From Acidimicrobiales bacterium (lineage in GTDB: Bacteria > Actinomycetota > Acidimicrobiia > Acidimicrobiales > RAAP-2), in the NCBI GenBank assembly GCA_017883045.1, contig JADGOJ010000001.1, forward strand, positions 1-64,000: a stretch of 64,000 bases of DNA. Direction: 5' to 3'. Every line of letters starts with the position of its first letter. The stretch's first letter is position 1. Shown piece after piece: positions 52,517-60,811 of this stretch. A program made the position numbers and the translations under genes. The notes below the pieces were generated by a model. It searched no databases, was not told the origin of the DNA, and was given only the letters and a program-made list of their open reading frames with translations.

Positions 52517-53737
52517 GTGGCCCGTTCATCCCCACGTCGCGCGGCCCTTCGCGGTCTCTGGACCCGCCTGCTCTCCATGGTGCTCGGCTTGGCGATCGCG
52601 GCCGGACTGATCGTCGCGATGCAGTTGCCGCTGATGCACCAGCGAGCGGTGGCGCGCCATGACCTGGTCTCGATGTTCAACGGCGTAGGCGACGTGCCGC
52701 CCCTGGCGTGGCCGAGCGCGGGCAGCGCGGCGCTCGATATCCCGGCGCTCGGCGTGGCCGAGGGCTGGAACAACCGGGTCATGCCGATCGCCAGTCTCAC
52801 CAAGATGATGACGGCCTACGTGACGTTGAAGAAGCTGCCCCTCGCCATTGGCGAGACCGGTCCGTGCACGACCGTCACCGAGAACGACGTGCTCGCGTAC
52901 CAGTTCGAGAAGCTGGCGGGCCAGTCGACGGCGCTCGTCGTCGTCGGAGAGCAACTGTGCGAGCTCGACCTCTTGAACGGCCTGCTGGTGCACTCGGCGG
53001 GCAACTACGCCGACATGCTCGCCTCGATGGTGGCCGGATCGCCCGAGGCGTTCATTGCCTCGATGAACAGCACCGCGATGGCGCTCGGTCTCCACGCGAC
53101 CCACTACGACGACGTCACCGGATTCTCGCCGCTCTCGGTCTCGACCGCGCTCGATCAGGCGAAGCTGGCGGTGCTGCTCATGAGGTCGCCCCTCGTGCGC
53201 GCGATCGTGAAGCAGCCCAGCGTCACCCTGCCGGTGGCGGGACTCGTCAACTCCTTCACGCCGCTCGTCGGCACCGAGAACGTGGTGGGTGTGAAGTCCG
53301 GACGCACCGACGAGGCGGGTGGCTGTGACGTGCTGGCGTTGACGTTCGAACAGGGCGGTCTGACCAGGATCATCTACGCCGTGGTGCTGGGCCAGCGAGG
53401 CGGCGACCTGCTGACCCCGGCGGGCGCCGCGGCCCTGGCGCTCGCGCAGTCGGGGCTGGCGAATCGGGTGGAGCTGACGATCGCGAAGGGGACGACCGTG
53501 GGTCGGATCGGCTGGGGTGCGCGTACGGTGACGTTCGGGTTCGCCCGCGACCACCTGGTCACCTTCTGGGTGCCGCACGCGAGCCTGTCGGCGACGCTGC
53601 GCATGAAGCACTTCTCGACGACGATCCGAAAGGGCGAGGTGGTCGGCTGGGTGCACGTTCGCGGCGTGGCCAAGAGGATGGCCGTCGTCGCGCAAGGCAT
53701 GGTGTCGCCGCCGACCATCTGGCAACGCGTACTCTGA
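52517..53737 (+). CDS. D-alanyl-D-alanine carboxypeptidase (DacA/PBP5 type)
   Basis: Low-molecular-mass penicillin-binding protein that trims the terminal D-Ala of wall peptides outside the cell. The 406-residue product has an N-terminal membrane anchor/signal (about 16-38) and the active-site motifs S93-L-T-K96, S160-A-G-N and K260-S-G. The domain after residue 300 is weakly conserved. GTG 52517 is three bases after the ftsK stop; co-transcription of a division motor and a wall enzyme is sensible. Confidence 0.92.
   Translation: MARSSPRRAALRGLWTRLLSMVLGLAIAAGLIVAMQLPLMHQRAVARHDLVSMFNGVGDVPPLAWPSAGSAALDIPALGVAEGWNNRVMPIASLTKMMTAYVTLKKLPLAIGETGPCTTVTENDVLAYQFEKLAGQSTALVVVGEQLCELDLLNGLLVHSAGNYADMLASMVAGSPEAFIASMNSTAMALGLHATHYDDVTGFSPLSVSTALDQAKLAVLLMRSPLVRAIVKQPSVTLPVAGLVNSFTPLVGTENVVGVKSGRTDEAGGCDVLALTFEQGGLTRIIYAVVLGQRGGDLLTPAGAAALALAQSGLANRVELTIAKGTTVGRIGWGARTVTFGFARDHLVTFWVPHASLSATLRMKHFSTTIRKGEVVGWVHVRGVAKRMAVVAQGMVSPPTIWQRVL
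53730..53735 (+). promoter_or_regulatory. -10 box, leaderless start of thrB
   Basis: TACTCT with a 6-nt gap to GTG 53742. It selects the second of two adjacent GTG codons. Confidence 0.5.
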
Positions 53738-53741
53738 AGTG

Positions 53742-54590
53742 GTGTTCGCGCGCGTTCCCGCCAGTTCGGCCAATCTGGGTCCGGGATTCGACACGCTCGC
53801 GGTGGCGCTCGGACTCTACATCGAGGTCTCGCTCGAGCTCGCTGACGCCTTCGAGATCACCACCGAGGGCTTCGGCGCGGGACTGTTCGACGACGAGCGC
53901 CATCCCGCCGTGACGGTCGCGTCGAACGTGCTCGGCCACACGAACTTCAAGATGCACGTCAGGTCCGACATCCCCGTCTCTCGCGGCCTGGGCTCGTCGG
54001 CCGCGCTGGCCGTGGCCGCGGCGGCGGTCGCCGGCGCGCCCGACCCGCTCGCCGTCGGCACCGAAGTCGACAGTCACGCCGAGAACGCCGCCGCGTCGGT
54101 GCTCGGCGGGCTCGTCGTCGCGAGCGCGCACGGCCGTGACGGCATCGTGGCGCGCGCGATGCCCCTCGACGAGGCGTGGCGCTTCGTGGTGGTCATTCCC
54201 GAACAGGAACTCGCCACCGCCGACGCCCGCAGGGTGCTGCCGGTCCAAGTCCCCCTGGCCGACGCGGTGCGCAACCTGAACTCGATGGGACTGCTGCTCG
54301 CCGGTCTCGCCGACCACCGGGCCTTCGTCGCCTCGGCGATGGACGACGCGCTGCACCAGCCCTACCGGATGGCACTGCTGCCCTTCGCGGCGCCGCTGTT
54401 GGCGACGCTTCGCGACAGCGGAGCCGCGGGCTCGTGCTGGTCGGGCGCGGGGTCCACCATGCTGGGACTGGCGTTGCTCGACGTGGCGCCGCGGGTGGCC
54501 GCGGCGGCGAGGACCTTCCTGCACGACCAGGGCGTCGCGGGCACCGTCCACATCCTCGACGCCGACCGCGAGGGCCTGGTGACTCGTTGA
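53742..54590 (+). CDS. thrB: Homoserine kinase
   Basis: GHMP-family kinase phosphorylating homoserine on the way to threonine. The 282 residues show VPASSANLGPGFDTLAVALGL at the N-terminus, the phosphate loop PVSRGLGSSAALA and the C-terminal GSCWSGAGSTMLGL. thrA and thrC, the usual neighbours, are absent; instead two RhtA-like exporter genes follow, the first overlapping its stop. Confidence 0.94.
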   Translation: MFARVPASSANLGPGFDTLAVALGLYIEVSLELADAFEITTEGFGAGLFDDERHPAVTVASNVLGHTNFKMHVRSDIPVSRGLGSSAALAVAAAAVAGAPDPLAVGTEVDSHAENAAASVLGGLVVASAHGRDGIVARAMPLDEAWRFVVVIPEQELATADARRVLPVQVPLADAVRNLNSMGLLLAGLADHRAFVASAMDDALHQPYRMALLPFAAPLLATLRDSGAAGSCWSGAGSTMLGLALLDVAPRVAAAARTFLHDQGVAGTVHILDADREGLVTR

Positions 54591-55465
54591 GCCCAGTGGC
54601 GCCCAGTGCGCAGCGACGCGCCGTGACCGGCGCCGGATTCATGCTGATGGGCTCGACGCTCATCCCGTGGTCGGCCGCGGTCGCCACCGGCGCGTTCGCC
54701 CTCCTGGGACCCATGGCCACGAGTGGATGGCGCTTCTTGTTGGGCGCCGTGGTCCTCTTGGCGTACACGCGACCCAAGGTGCGCACCTGGTCGCGGCGCC
54801 AGTGGCTGGGGGCCCTGGCCCTGGGCGCGTCGACCACGTTCATGAACGTGTGCTTCTACCAGGCGATCGCGCGGATCCCCCTGGGCGGCGCGGTCGCCAT
54901 CGAGTACCTCGGACCCTTCCTCGTCGCGGCGCTCGGCAAGCGCAGCGCGCGGCACCTGGCGTTCGTGCTGCTGGCCGGGCTGGGCGTGCTGGCGATCACC
55001 CGGCCCGGAGGGGGCCTGACGTTGGTGGGGATGCTGTTCGCGGCCGGCGCCGGCCTCGGTTGGGCCTGTTACGCCTTCTCCTCGCACCGGGTCGGCAGTC
55101 TGAGCCCGGGGTTCGGCGGACTAGCCGTGTCGATGTCGATCGCGGCGGTGCTGACCCTGCCGATGTCGCTCGGCTCGACGTCCACGCTGGTGCACCACCC
55201 CTACCTCGTGGGGCGGATCGCGCTCGTCGCGGTGATGTCGATCGTGCTGGGAGTGGGCGCCGAGATGCAGGCGCTGCGTCGATTGAAGCCGTCGATCGTC
55301 GGCGTGCTCTTCTCGATGAATCCGGCGATCGCCTTCGGGATCGGTTGGCTTTTGCTCAACCAGGTGATCCGCTCGTGGGACTACGTGGGCGTCGCGTGCG
55401 TCGTCGCGGCGGGAGTGGGCGTCACCTACGACGCCGCCAAGAGTGATCTCGAGGTCGCTCAGTAG
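54587..55465 (+). CDS. EamA/RhtA-like exporter, copy 1
   Basis: A 292-residue, ten-segment drug/metabolite transporter made of two EamA repeats. Segments such as FMNVCFYQAIARIPLGGAVA, EYLGPFLVAALGKRS and FSMNPAIAFGIGWLLL resemble E. coli RhtA, which exports threonine and homoserine; the adjacent thrB supports that substrate. TTG 54587 overlaps the thrB stop (TTGA); GTG 54596 is an alternative. A close paralogue follows immediately. Function inferred from family and context. Confidence 0.85.
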   Translation: MSPVAPSAQRRAVTGAGFMLMGSTLIPWSAAVATGAFALLGPMATSGWRFLLGAVVLLAYTRPKVRTWSRRQWLGALALGASTTFMNVCFYQAIARIPLGGAVAIEYLGPFLVAALGKRSARHLAFVLLAGLGVLAITRPGGGLTLVGMLFAAGAGLGWACYAFSSHRVGSLSPGFGGLAVSMSIAAVLTLPMSLGSTSTLVHHPYLVGRIALVAVMSIVLGVGAEMQALRRLKPSIVGVLFSMNPAIAFGIGWLLLNQVIRSWDYVGVACVVAAGVGVTYDAAKSDLEVAQ

Positions 55466-55468
55466 GCT
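55463..55468 (+). promoter_or_regulatory. -10 box before the 14-codon ORF and exporter copy 2
   Basis: TAGGCT overlapping the stop of exporter copy 1, with a 6-nt gap to GTG 55475. The same hexamer in the same place, over the stop of exporter copy 2, drives miaB. Confidence 0.5.
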
Positions 55469-55474
55469 CGAGGG

Positions 55475-55519
55475 GTGGGAACGTCCGGAAGCATCGCCCT
55501 TCGCTGCGTGAGACCGTGA
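55475..55519 (+). other. 14-codon leaderless ORF; probable relict of a miaB 5' end
   Basis: GTG 55475, 6 nt after TAGGCT, opens a 14-codon frame (MGTSGSIALRCVRP) that ends at 55517-55519 and overlaps the GTG start of exporter copy 2 as GTGA. Its first residues follow the pattern of the MiaB N-terminus (METPRTFAIRTF), and the DNA around it matches the exporter 2-miaB junction at about 60 percent of positions. It may be a scar of the duplication that now acts as a short coupling or leader ORF. Confidence 0.45.
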
Positions 55520-56424
55520 CGAGCGATGGCCGCGCGGGCGAGGGGGCGTTGAGCGACGAGGCGAGCCACAAGAGCCGCGCGGTCAGTGGCGCCGGCTTCA
55601 TGGTGATCGGCGCGGGACTGATCCAGTGGTCGGCCGCCATCGTCACCCGGGTGTTCGGCCAGGTCGGCCCGTCGGCCACGAGCGCGTGGCGCTTCTTGCT
55701 CGGCGCGATAGTGCTGATGGCCTTCACCCGCCCGAGGCTGCGCTCCTGGACTCGCCACCAGTGGGTCGGCGCCCTTGCCCTGGGCGCGTCGGTCGCCTTC
55801 ATGAACCAGTGCTTCTACCAGTCGATCGCGCGCATCCCGCTCGGCGCGGCCGTTGCGATCGAGTACCTCGGACCGTTCCTCGTGTCGGCGCTCGGCAAGC
55901 GTTCGGCGCGCCACTTCGCCTTCGTCGCCCTGGCGGGACTCGGCGTACTCGCCATCGCGCGCCCGGGCGGTGGGCTCAACGTCGCGGGAATCCTGTTCGC
56001 CGGCGGATCGGGTCTCGGATGGGCCGCGTACGTGTTCGCCGCTCACCGGGTCGGGGGACAGGCCGAGGGATTCGGAGGACTCGCGGTCTCGATGTCGATC
56101 GCGGCGATCTTCACCCTACCGATGTCGATGGGCTCGTCGGCCTTCGTGCTCGCCCACCCCTACGTCCTCGGGCGGCTCCTGCTCGTCGCCGTGATGTCGA
56201 TCGTGCTGGGTTTCGGTTGCGAGCTGCAGGCGCTGCGCCGCTTGAGGCCCTCGACCGCCGGCGTGCTCTTCGCGCTCGACCCGGCCGTGGCCTTCGGCAT
56301 CGGCCTGCTGATCCTCAGTCAGTCGATCCACCCGTGGGACATCGTCGGGATGGTCTGCGTGGTCGTCGCCGGCGCCGGGGTCACGGTCGACGCCGCCAGT
56401 AGCGAATCCATGGTCGTTCAGTAG
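55516..56424 (+). CDS. EamA/RhtA-like exporter, copy 2
   Basis: Paralogue of the preceding gene, about 302 residues, with the same ten membrane segments and very similar motifs (FMNQCFYQSIARIPLGAAVA, EYLGPFLVSALGKRS, FALDPAVAFGIGLLIL). Similarity runs end to end, including the C-terminal DAA motif and a closing Val-Gln or Ala-Gln. GTG 55516 gives coupling to the 14-codon ORF; TTG 55549 aligns with the start of copy 1 and has AGGGGG before it, so it is a good alternative. Probably a threonine/homoserine or related amino-acid exporter. Confidence 0.85.
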   Translation: MTSDGRAGEGALSDEASHKSRAVSGAGFMVIGAGLIQWSAAIVTRVFGQVGPSATSAWRFLLGAIVLMAFTRPRLRSWTRHQWVGALALGASVAFMNQCFYQSIARIPLGAAVAIEYLGPFLVSALGKRSARHFAFVALAGLGVLAIARPGGGLNVAGILFAGGSGLGWAAYVFAAHRVGGQAEGFGGLAVSMSIAAIFTLPMSMGSSAFVLAHPYVLGRLLLVAVMSIVLGFGCELQALRRLRPSTAGVLFALDPAVAFGIGLLILSQSIHPWDIVGMVCVVVAGAGVTVDAASSESMVVQ

Positions 56425-56427
56425 GCT
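56422..56427 (+). promoter_or_regulatory. -10 box, leaderless start of miaB
   Basis: TAGGCT overlapping the stop of exporter copy 2, with a 6-nt gap to GTG 56434. Confidence 0.55.
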
Positions 56428-56433
56428 GGAACG

Positions 56434-57828
56434 GTGGAAACACCGCGAACCTTCGCCATCCGGACCTTCGGCTGCCAGATGAACGAGCACGACTCCGAGC
56501 GGCTGGCGGGCCTGATGGTGGCCGACGGCCTCGTGGCCGCCGCGAGCGACCTCGAGGCCGACGTGGTGATCTTCAACACCTGCACGATCCGCGAGAACGC
56601 CGACCTCAAGCTCTACAGCGCGCTGGGCCACCTGAAGGCCCAGAAGGAGCTGCGTCCCGACATGCAGATCGCCGTCGGCGGCTGCATGGCCCAGAAGGAC
56701 CGCGGCGCGATCCTCGAGCGCGCCGGCTGGGTCGACGTGGTGTTCGGCACCCACAACCTGGCCTCGGCGCCGCGACTGCTCGCGAGGGCCCGCCTTGACG
56801 GGCCGGTCGTGGAGATCCTCGACTCGCCCGACCCCGAAGCCAACCGCGACATGGCGCCCGCGCTGTACGCCGTGCGCGAACTGCCCTTTGCGGCGTGGAT
56901 CACGATCCAGACGGGCTGTGACAACACCTGCGCCTACTGCATCGTCCCGTCGGTCCGCGGTGGCGAGATCAGCCGGCCGTTCGACGACCTGCTCGCCGAG
57001 GCCACGATGCTCGCCGACTCGGGCGTCACCGAGGTCACGGTGCTCGGCCAGAACGTCAACTCCTACGGCCGCGACATCACGCGGCGCCGTCCGCTGTTCG
57101 CCGAGCTGCTGCGGGCCCTGGGCGAGATCGACGGGATCGAGCGCATCCGCTTCACGAGCCCGCACCCGAAGGACCTGCGCCCCGAGACCGTCGCCGCCAT
57201 GGCCGAGACCGAGGCGGTCTGCCCCCAGCTGCACCTGCCGTTGCAGTCGGGATCGAACCGCGTGCTGCGCGCCATGCGCCGCGGCTACAGCGCCGGGCGC
57301 TACGTGGAGCGCCTCGCAGCGGCTCGCACCGCGATCGACGACCTCGCGGTGACGACCGACCTCATCGTGGGATTCCCCGGCGAGACCGACGCCGAGTTCG
57401 ACGAGACCCTGGAGGTGGCGGCGGCCTGCGAGTTCGACTCGGCCTACACGTTCATCTTCTCGCCGCGCGCGGGGACCCGTGGCGCGACGATGGTCGACCA
57501 GTTCGTGCCCGAGGACGTGATCCGGTCGCGCTTCGAGCGGCTGAAGGAGGTCCTCGACCGCTCGGCGCTGCGCAAGCACGAGGCCCGGGTCGGGCGGCGC
57601 GAGGAGGTCCTCGTCGAGGGGACGTCCAAGCGCAACGACGCGATGCTCTCGGGTCGGACCCGCCAGGGCAAGTTGATCCACTTCCCGGTGAGCGACGAGG
57701 TGCTGCGTCCCGGAGCGCTCGTCATGGTCGACGTCGTGCACGGCGCGCCGTATCACCTCATGGGCGAACTCGCCACGCCGCTACGTGGTCCGCGCCACAA
57801 GGTTCGAATACCGCTGCTCAGCTCGTGA
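56434..57828 (+). CDS. miaB: tRNA methylthiotransferase MiaB
   Basis: Radical SAM enzyme adding the 2-methylthio group to isopentenyl-adenosine 37 of tRNA. The 464-residue product has the auxiliary cluster cysteines C14, C50 and C84, the radical SAM triad C162-xxx-C166-xx-C169 (CDNTCAYC) and a C-terminal TRAM domain (about 395-455). miaA, which makes the isopentenyl substrate, overlaps its stop as GTGA, so both steps are coupled. Confidence 0.96.
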   Translation: METPRTFAIRTFGCQMNEHDSERLAGLMVADGLVAAASDLEADVVIFNTCTIRENADLKLYSALGHLKAQKELRPDMQIAVGGCMAQKDRGAILERAGWVDVVFGTHNLASAPRLLARARLDGPVVEILDSPDPEANRDMAPALYAVRELPFAAWITIQTGCDNTCAYCIVPSVRGGEISRPFDDLLAEATMLADSGVTEVTVLGQNVNSYGRDITRRRPLFAELLRALGEIDGIERIRFTSPHPKDLRPETVAAMAETEAVCPQLHLPLQSGSNRVLRAMRRGYSAGRYVERLAAARTAIDDLAVTTDLIVGFPGETDAEFDETLEVAAACEFDSAYTFIFSPRAGTRGATMVDQFVPEDVIRSRFERLKEVLDRSALRKHEARVGRREEVLVEGTSKRNDAMLSGRTRQGKLIHFPVSDEVLRPGALVMVDVVHGAPYHLMGELATPLRGPRHKVRIPLLSS

Positions 57829-58760
57829 GCAACAGCGGCGGCCTCGCGGTCGCACTGGTCGGCCCCACCGCGTCGGGCAAGTCGGCCCTCGCGCACGCCC
57901 TCGCGGCGCGGCGCGGCGACGTCGAGGTCCTCTGCGTCGACGCCATGACCGTCTACCGCGGCATGGACATCGGCACCGCGAAGCCGTCACGGGCCGAACG
58001 CGCCGAGGTCGACTACCACCTGCTCGACCTGGTCGAGCCGAGCGAGGAGTTCACGGTCGCCCAGTTCCAGGTCGCGGCGCGCGCCGCGGCCCAAGAGGTC
58101 TGGTCGTCGAGCGATGCGGTGCTCTACGTCGGGGGCACCGGGCTCTACGGTCGCGCGGTGCTCGACAACCTCGAGATCCCCGCCCAGTACCCCGAGATCC
58201 GCGCCGAGCTCGAGGCACTCGTCGAAGGGGACCTCGGGGGGCTCTACGAGCAGCTCGAAGCCCTCGACCCGCTGGCCGCGAGCCGGATGGAGTCGACCAA
58301 CGCCCGCAGGATCGTTCGCGCGCTCGAGGTCAGTCTCGGCGCGGGGCGGCGATTCTCCTCCTACGGCGAGGGACTGCTCTCGTACGGACCGGTTCGTGTC
58401 GTGCAGGTGGGACTGCGGGCCGACTTCGATCGACTCGACGAGCGCATCGAGCGACGCTTTCGCGATTGGATGGACGAGGACCTGCTCGACGAGGTCGTGG
58501 CGCTCGCGAGCGCGCCGGGCGGACTGAGTCGCACCGCGCGCCAGGCCGTTGGCTATCGCGAGCTGCTGCGCCACGTCGAGGAGGGCGCCGACCTCGAGAG
58601 TTGCGTCGTCGACGCGATCACCCGGAGTCGCCGTCTCGCGCGCCGCCAGCGATCGTGGTTCCAACGCGACCCGAGGATCGAGTGGTTCGACGACACCAAC
58701 GGCGCCTCCCGGCGCCTCGACGAGGTCTTGAACAGCCCCGATGGGTTCGTGCGAGACTAG
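57825..58760 (+). CDS. miaA: tRNA dimethylallyltransferase MiaA
   Basis: Transfers dimethylallyl to A37 of tRNAs that read U-initial codons. The 311-residue product has the P-loop LVGPTASGKSALA, DAMTVYRGMDIGTAKPS and YVGGTGLY; the final part (RRLARRQRSWFQRDPRIEWF) binds tRNA. The dimethylallyl donor derives from the MEP pathway, whose genes dxr and ispG lie in this window. Confidence 0.95.
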   Translation: MSNSGGLAVALVGPTASGKSALAHALAARRGDVEVLCVDAMTVYRGMDIGTAKPSRAERAEVDYHLLDLVEPSEEFTVAQFQVAARAAAQEVWSSSDAVLYVGGTGLYGRAVLDNLEIPAQYPEIRAELEALVEGDLGGLYEQLEALDPLAASRMESTNARRIVRALEVSLGAGRRFSSYGEGLLSYGPVRVVQVGLRADFDRLDERIERRFRDWMDEDLLDEVVALASAPGGLSRTARQAVGYRELLRHVEEGADLESCVVDAITRSRRLARRQRSWFQRDPRIEWFDDTNGASRRLDEVLNSPDGFVRD

Positions 58761-58766
58761 GGGCAC

Positions 58767-59534
58767 ATGGCACTACGAACCCTTCAAAAATGGCACGCGG
58801 CGGGTAATGACTTCCTCGTCGAGGTGATCGAGCACGGCACGGCTCCTTGGTGGACCCCGCAACGCGCGGCGGCGGTGTGCCACCGCACCACGGGGGTCGG
58901 CGCCGATGGGCTCATGCTCGCGACGATCGGACCGGTCACGTCGATGGTGCTCTACAACGCCGACGGCTCGATCGCCGAGATGTCGGGCAACGGGATCCGC
59001 TGCCTCGCCGCGGCCGTTCGCCGGGCCACCAGGGCGACGTGGGACTCGCTCGACGTCGAGACGGTGACCGGCACGCGTCACGTGACCCTGACGATGGACG
59101 GCGATGCGGGCTACGGCAGCGTGGACATGGGCGAGGTTACCTTCGGTGACACGTTGCCCGGCACGCTCGGGGTCGCCTACGTCGGCAACCCCCACGTCGT
59201 CGTGCGCGACGACGCGAAGTGGAGCGACGCCATGCGCGAAGAGCTCGCCGAGACCCTGGCCGAACAGGTCGGCGGCGCGAACGTGGAGTTCCTCACGGTG
59301 CTCGAAACCGACCACCTGAGCATCCAGGTGGTCGAGCGCGGCGTCGGGTGGACCGAGGCCTGCGGCACCGGATCGTGCGCGGTCGCGGCGGTGGCGAAGC
59401 GCGAGGGGATGAGTGGCACCGACGTCACGGTCGACAACCCCGGCGGCGCCCTGCGGGTGCAGCTCGACGACGGCCACGCGACCCTGAGCGGACCCGTGCA
59501 GTTCGTCGCGAACGTGGAGTGGCTCGAGACTTGA
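58767..59534 (+). CDS. dapF: Diaminopimelate epimerase
   Basis: Converts LL- to meso-diaminopimelate by a two-cysteine mechanism. The 255-residue protein has both: C79 in EMSGNGIRCLAA and C199 in TEACGTGSCAVA. N-terminal WHAAGNDFLV is the substrate loop. Its stop overlaps the hflX start (TTGA). Confidence 0.96.
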   Translation: MALRTLQKWHAAGNDFLVEVIEHGTAPWWTPQRAAAVCHRTTGVGADGLMLATIGPVTSMVLYNADGSIAEMSGNGIRCLAAAVRRATRATWDSLDVETVTGTRHVTLTMDGDAGYGSVDMGEVTFGDTLPGTLGVAYVGNPHVVVRDDAKWSDAMREELAETLAEQVGGANVEFLTVLETDHLSIQVVERGVGWTEACGTGSCAVAAVAKREGMSGTDVTVDNPGGALRVQLDDGHATLSGPVQFVANVEWLET

Positions 59535-60811
59535 CCTACGTCCCCGACACTCTGATCAGTCGCACGATCCGCGAGAAGATCGTGCTGGCGGGGGTGCTCT
59601 TCCCCGGAGTGACCTCCGAGGAACTCGACCATCAGCTCGATGAACTCGCCGAGCTCGTCGACACCGCCGGCGCCGAAGTCGTGGCGCGCGTGGTCCAGCG
59701 GCGCGACTCGCCCGACCCCGCCACGTTCCTCGGCTCGGGCAAGGTCCAGGAGCTGCGCGAGATCTGCCTGGCCCTCGACTCGGACACCGTCGTCTTCGAG
59801 CACAACCTCTCGCCGGCCCAGCAGCGCAACCTCGAGAAGATCCTCGGGCGCACCGCGATCGACCGCACGGCCGTGATCCTGGACATCTTCGCCCAGAACG
59901 CCCGCACTCCCGAGGGCAAGGCCCAGGTCGAACTGGCGCTGCTGCAGTACCGGTTGCCCCGGCTGCGCCGCGCCGGAGGCTCGCTCTCCCAGCAGGCCGG
60001 TGGCATCGGCACCCGGGGTCCCGGCGAGACCCAACTCGAGACCGACCGTCGACGCCTCGTGAACCGCATTCACGCCATTCGGCGCGAATTGAAGGAGATC
60101 GACCGGACCCGCAACGTGCAACGCCAGGGCCGCGCGCGCGGGCGCCACCGCGAGGTGACCCTCGTGGGCTACACCAACGCTGGCAAGTCCTCGATGCTGA
60201 ACGCCCTGACCGAAGCTGGCGTCGCGGTCGAGAACCGCCTGTTCGCGACGCTCGATCCGCGCACCCGCCAGCGTCAACTGCCCGGCGGCGAGACGGTCCT
60301 GTTCACCGACACCGTCGGCTTCATCTCGAACCTGCCCCACGACCTGATCGAGGCCTTCATGAGCACGCTGAAGTCGGTGCAGCTCGCCGACCTGCTCGTG
60401 CACGTGGTCGACGGCTCGAGTGACCACGCCGAAGAGCAGATCGCCGCCGTGCGCGAGGTGCTGCGCGAGATCGACGCCGACGGCGTGCCCGAGCTGCTGG
60501 TCTTCAACAAGGCCGACGTGCCTGGATCGCGGGCCCGCGACCTGGCGAAGCTGCACGAGGGGAGCGTGTGGGTCTCGGCGCTGACCGGCGAGAACCTCGA
60601 CCAGGTCGTCGCCGCGATCGGCGACCGACTGCGCACGAACGACCGTGTCGTGACCCTGCACCTGCCGCTCGACCGCGGCGACTTGCTCGCCGCGGCGCAC
60701 CGCGAGGGAGAGGTGCTCGACACCCAGATGACCGACGACTACGTCGTGGTGCGCGTGGTGCTCGACCCGGTCGGCGTAGCGCGCTTCAGTGAGTGGCGGG
60801 TTCCCGCGTGA
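59531..60811 (+). CDS. hflX: GTPase HflX
   Basis: Ribosome-splitting GTPase of the Obg-HflX group. TTG 59531 overlaps the dapF stop and gives 426 residues, the usual size; the frame upstream is a dapF shadow. The N-terminal domain has FLGSGKVQEL and LSPAQQRNLEK, the linker SQQAGGIGTRGPGETQLE, and the G domain GYTNAGKSS, DTVGFI and FNKAD. It sits between dapF and dapC, overlapping both. Confidence 0.95.
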   Translation: MTYVPDTLISRTIREKIVLAGVLFPGVTSEELDHQLDELAELVDTAGAEVVARVVQRRDSPDPATFLGSGKVQELREICLALDSDTVVFEHNLSPAQQRNLEKILGRTAIDRTAVILDIFAQNARTPEGKAQVELALLQYRLPRLRRAGGSLSQQAGGIGTRGPGETQLETDRRRLVNRIHAIRRELKEIDRTRNVQRQGRARGRHREVTLVGYTNAGKSSMLNALTEAGVAVENRLFATLDPRTRQRQLPGGETVLFTDTVGFISNLPHDLIEAFMSTLKSVQLADLLVHVVDGSSDHAEEQIAAVREVLREIDADGVPELLVFNKADVPGSRARDLAKLHEGSVWVSALTGENLDQVVAAIGDRLRTNDRVVTLHLPLDRGDLLAAAHREGEVLDTQMTDDYVVVRVVLDPVGVARFSEWRVPA

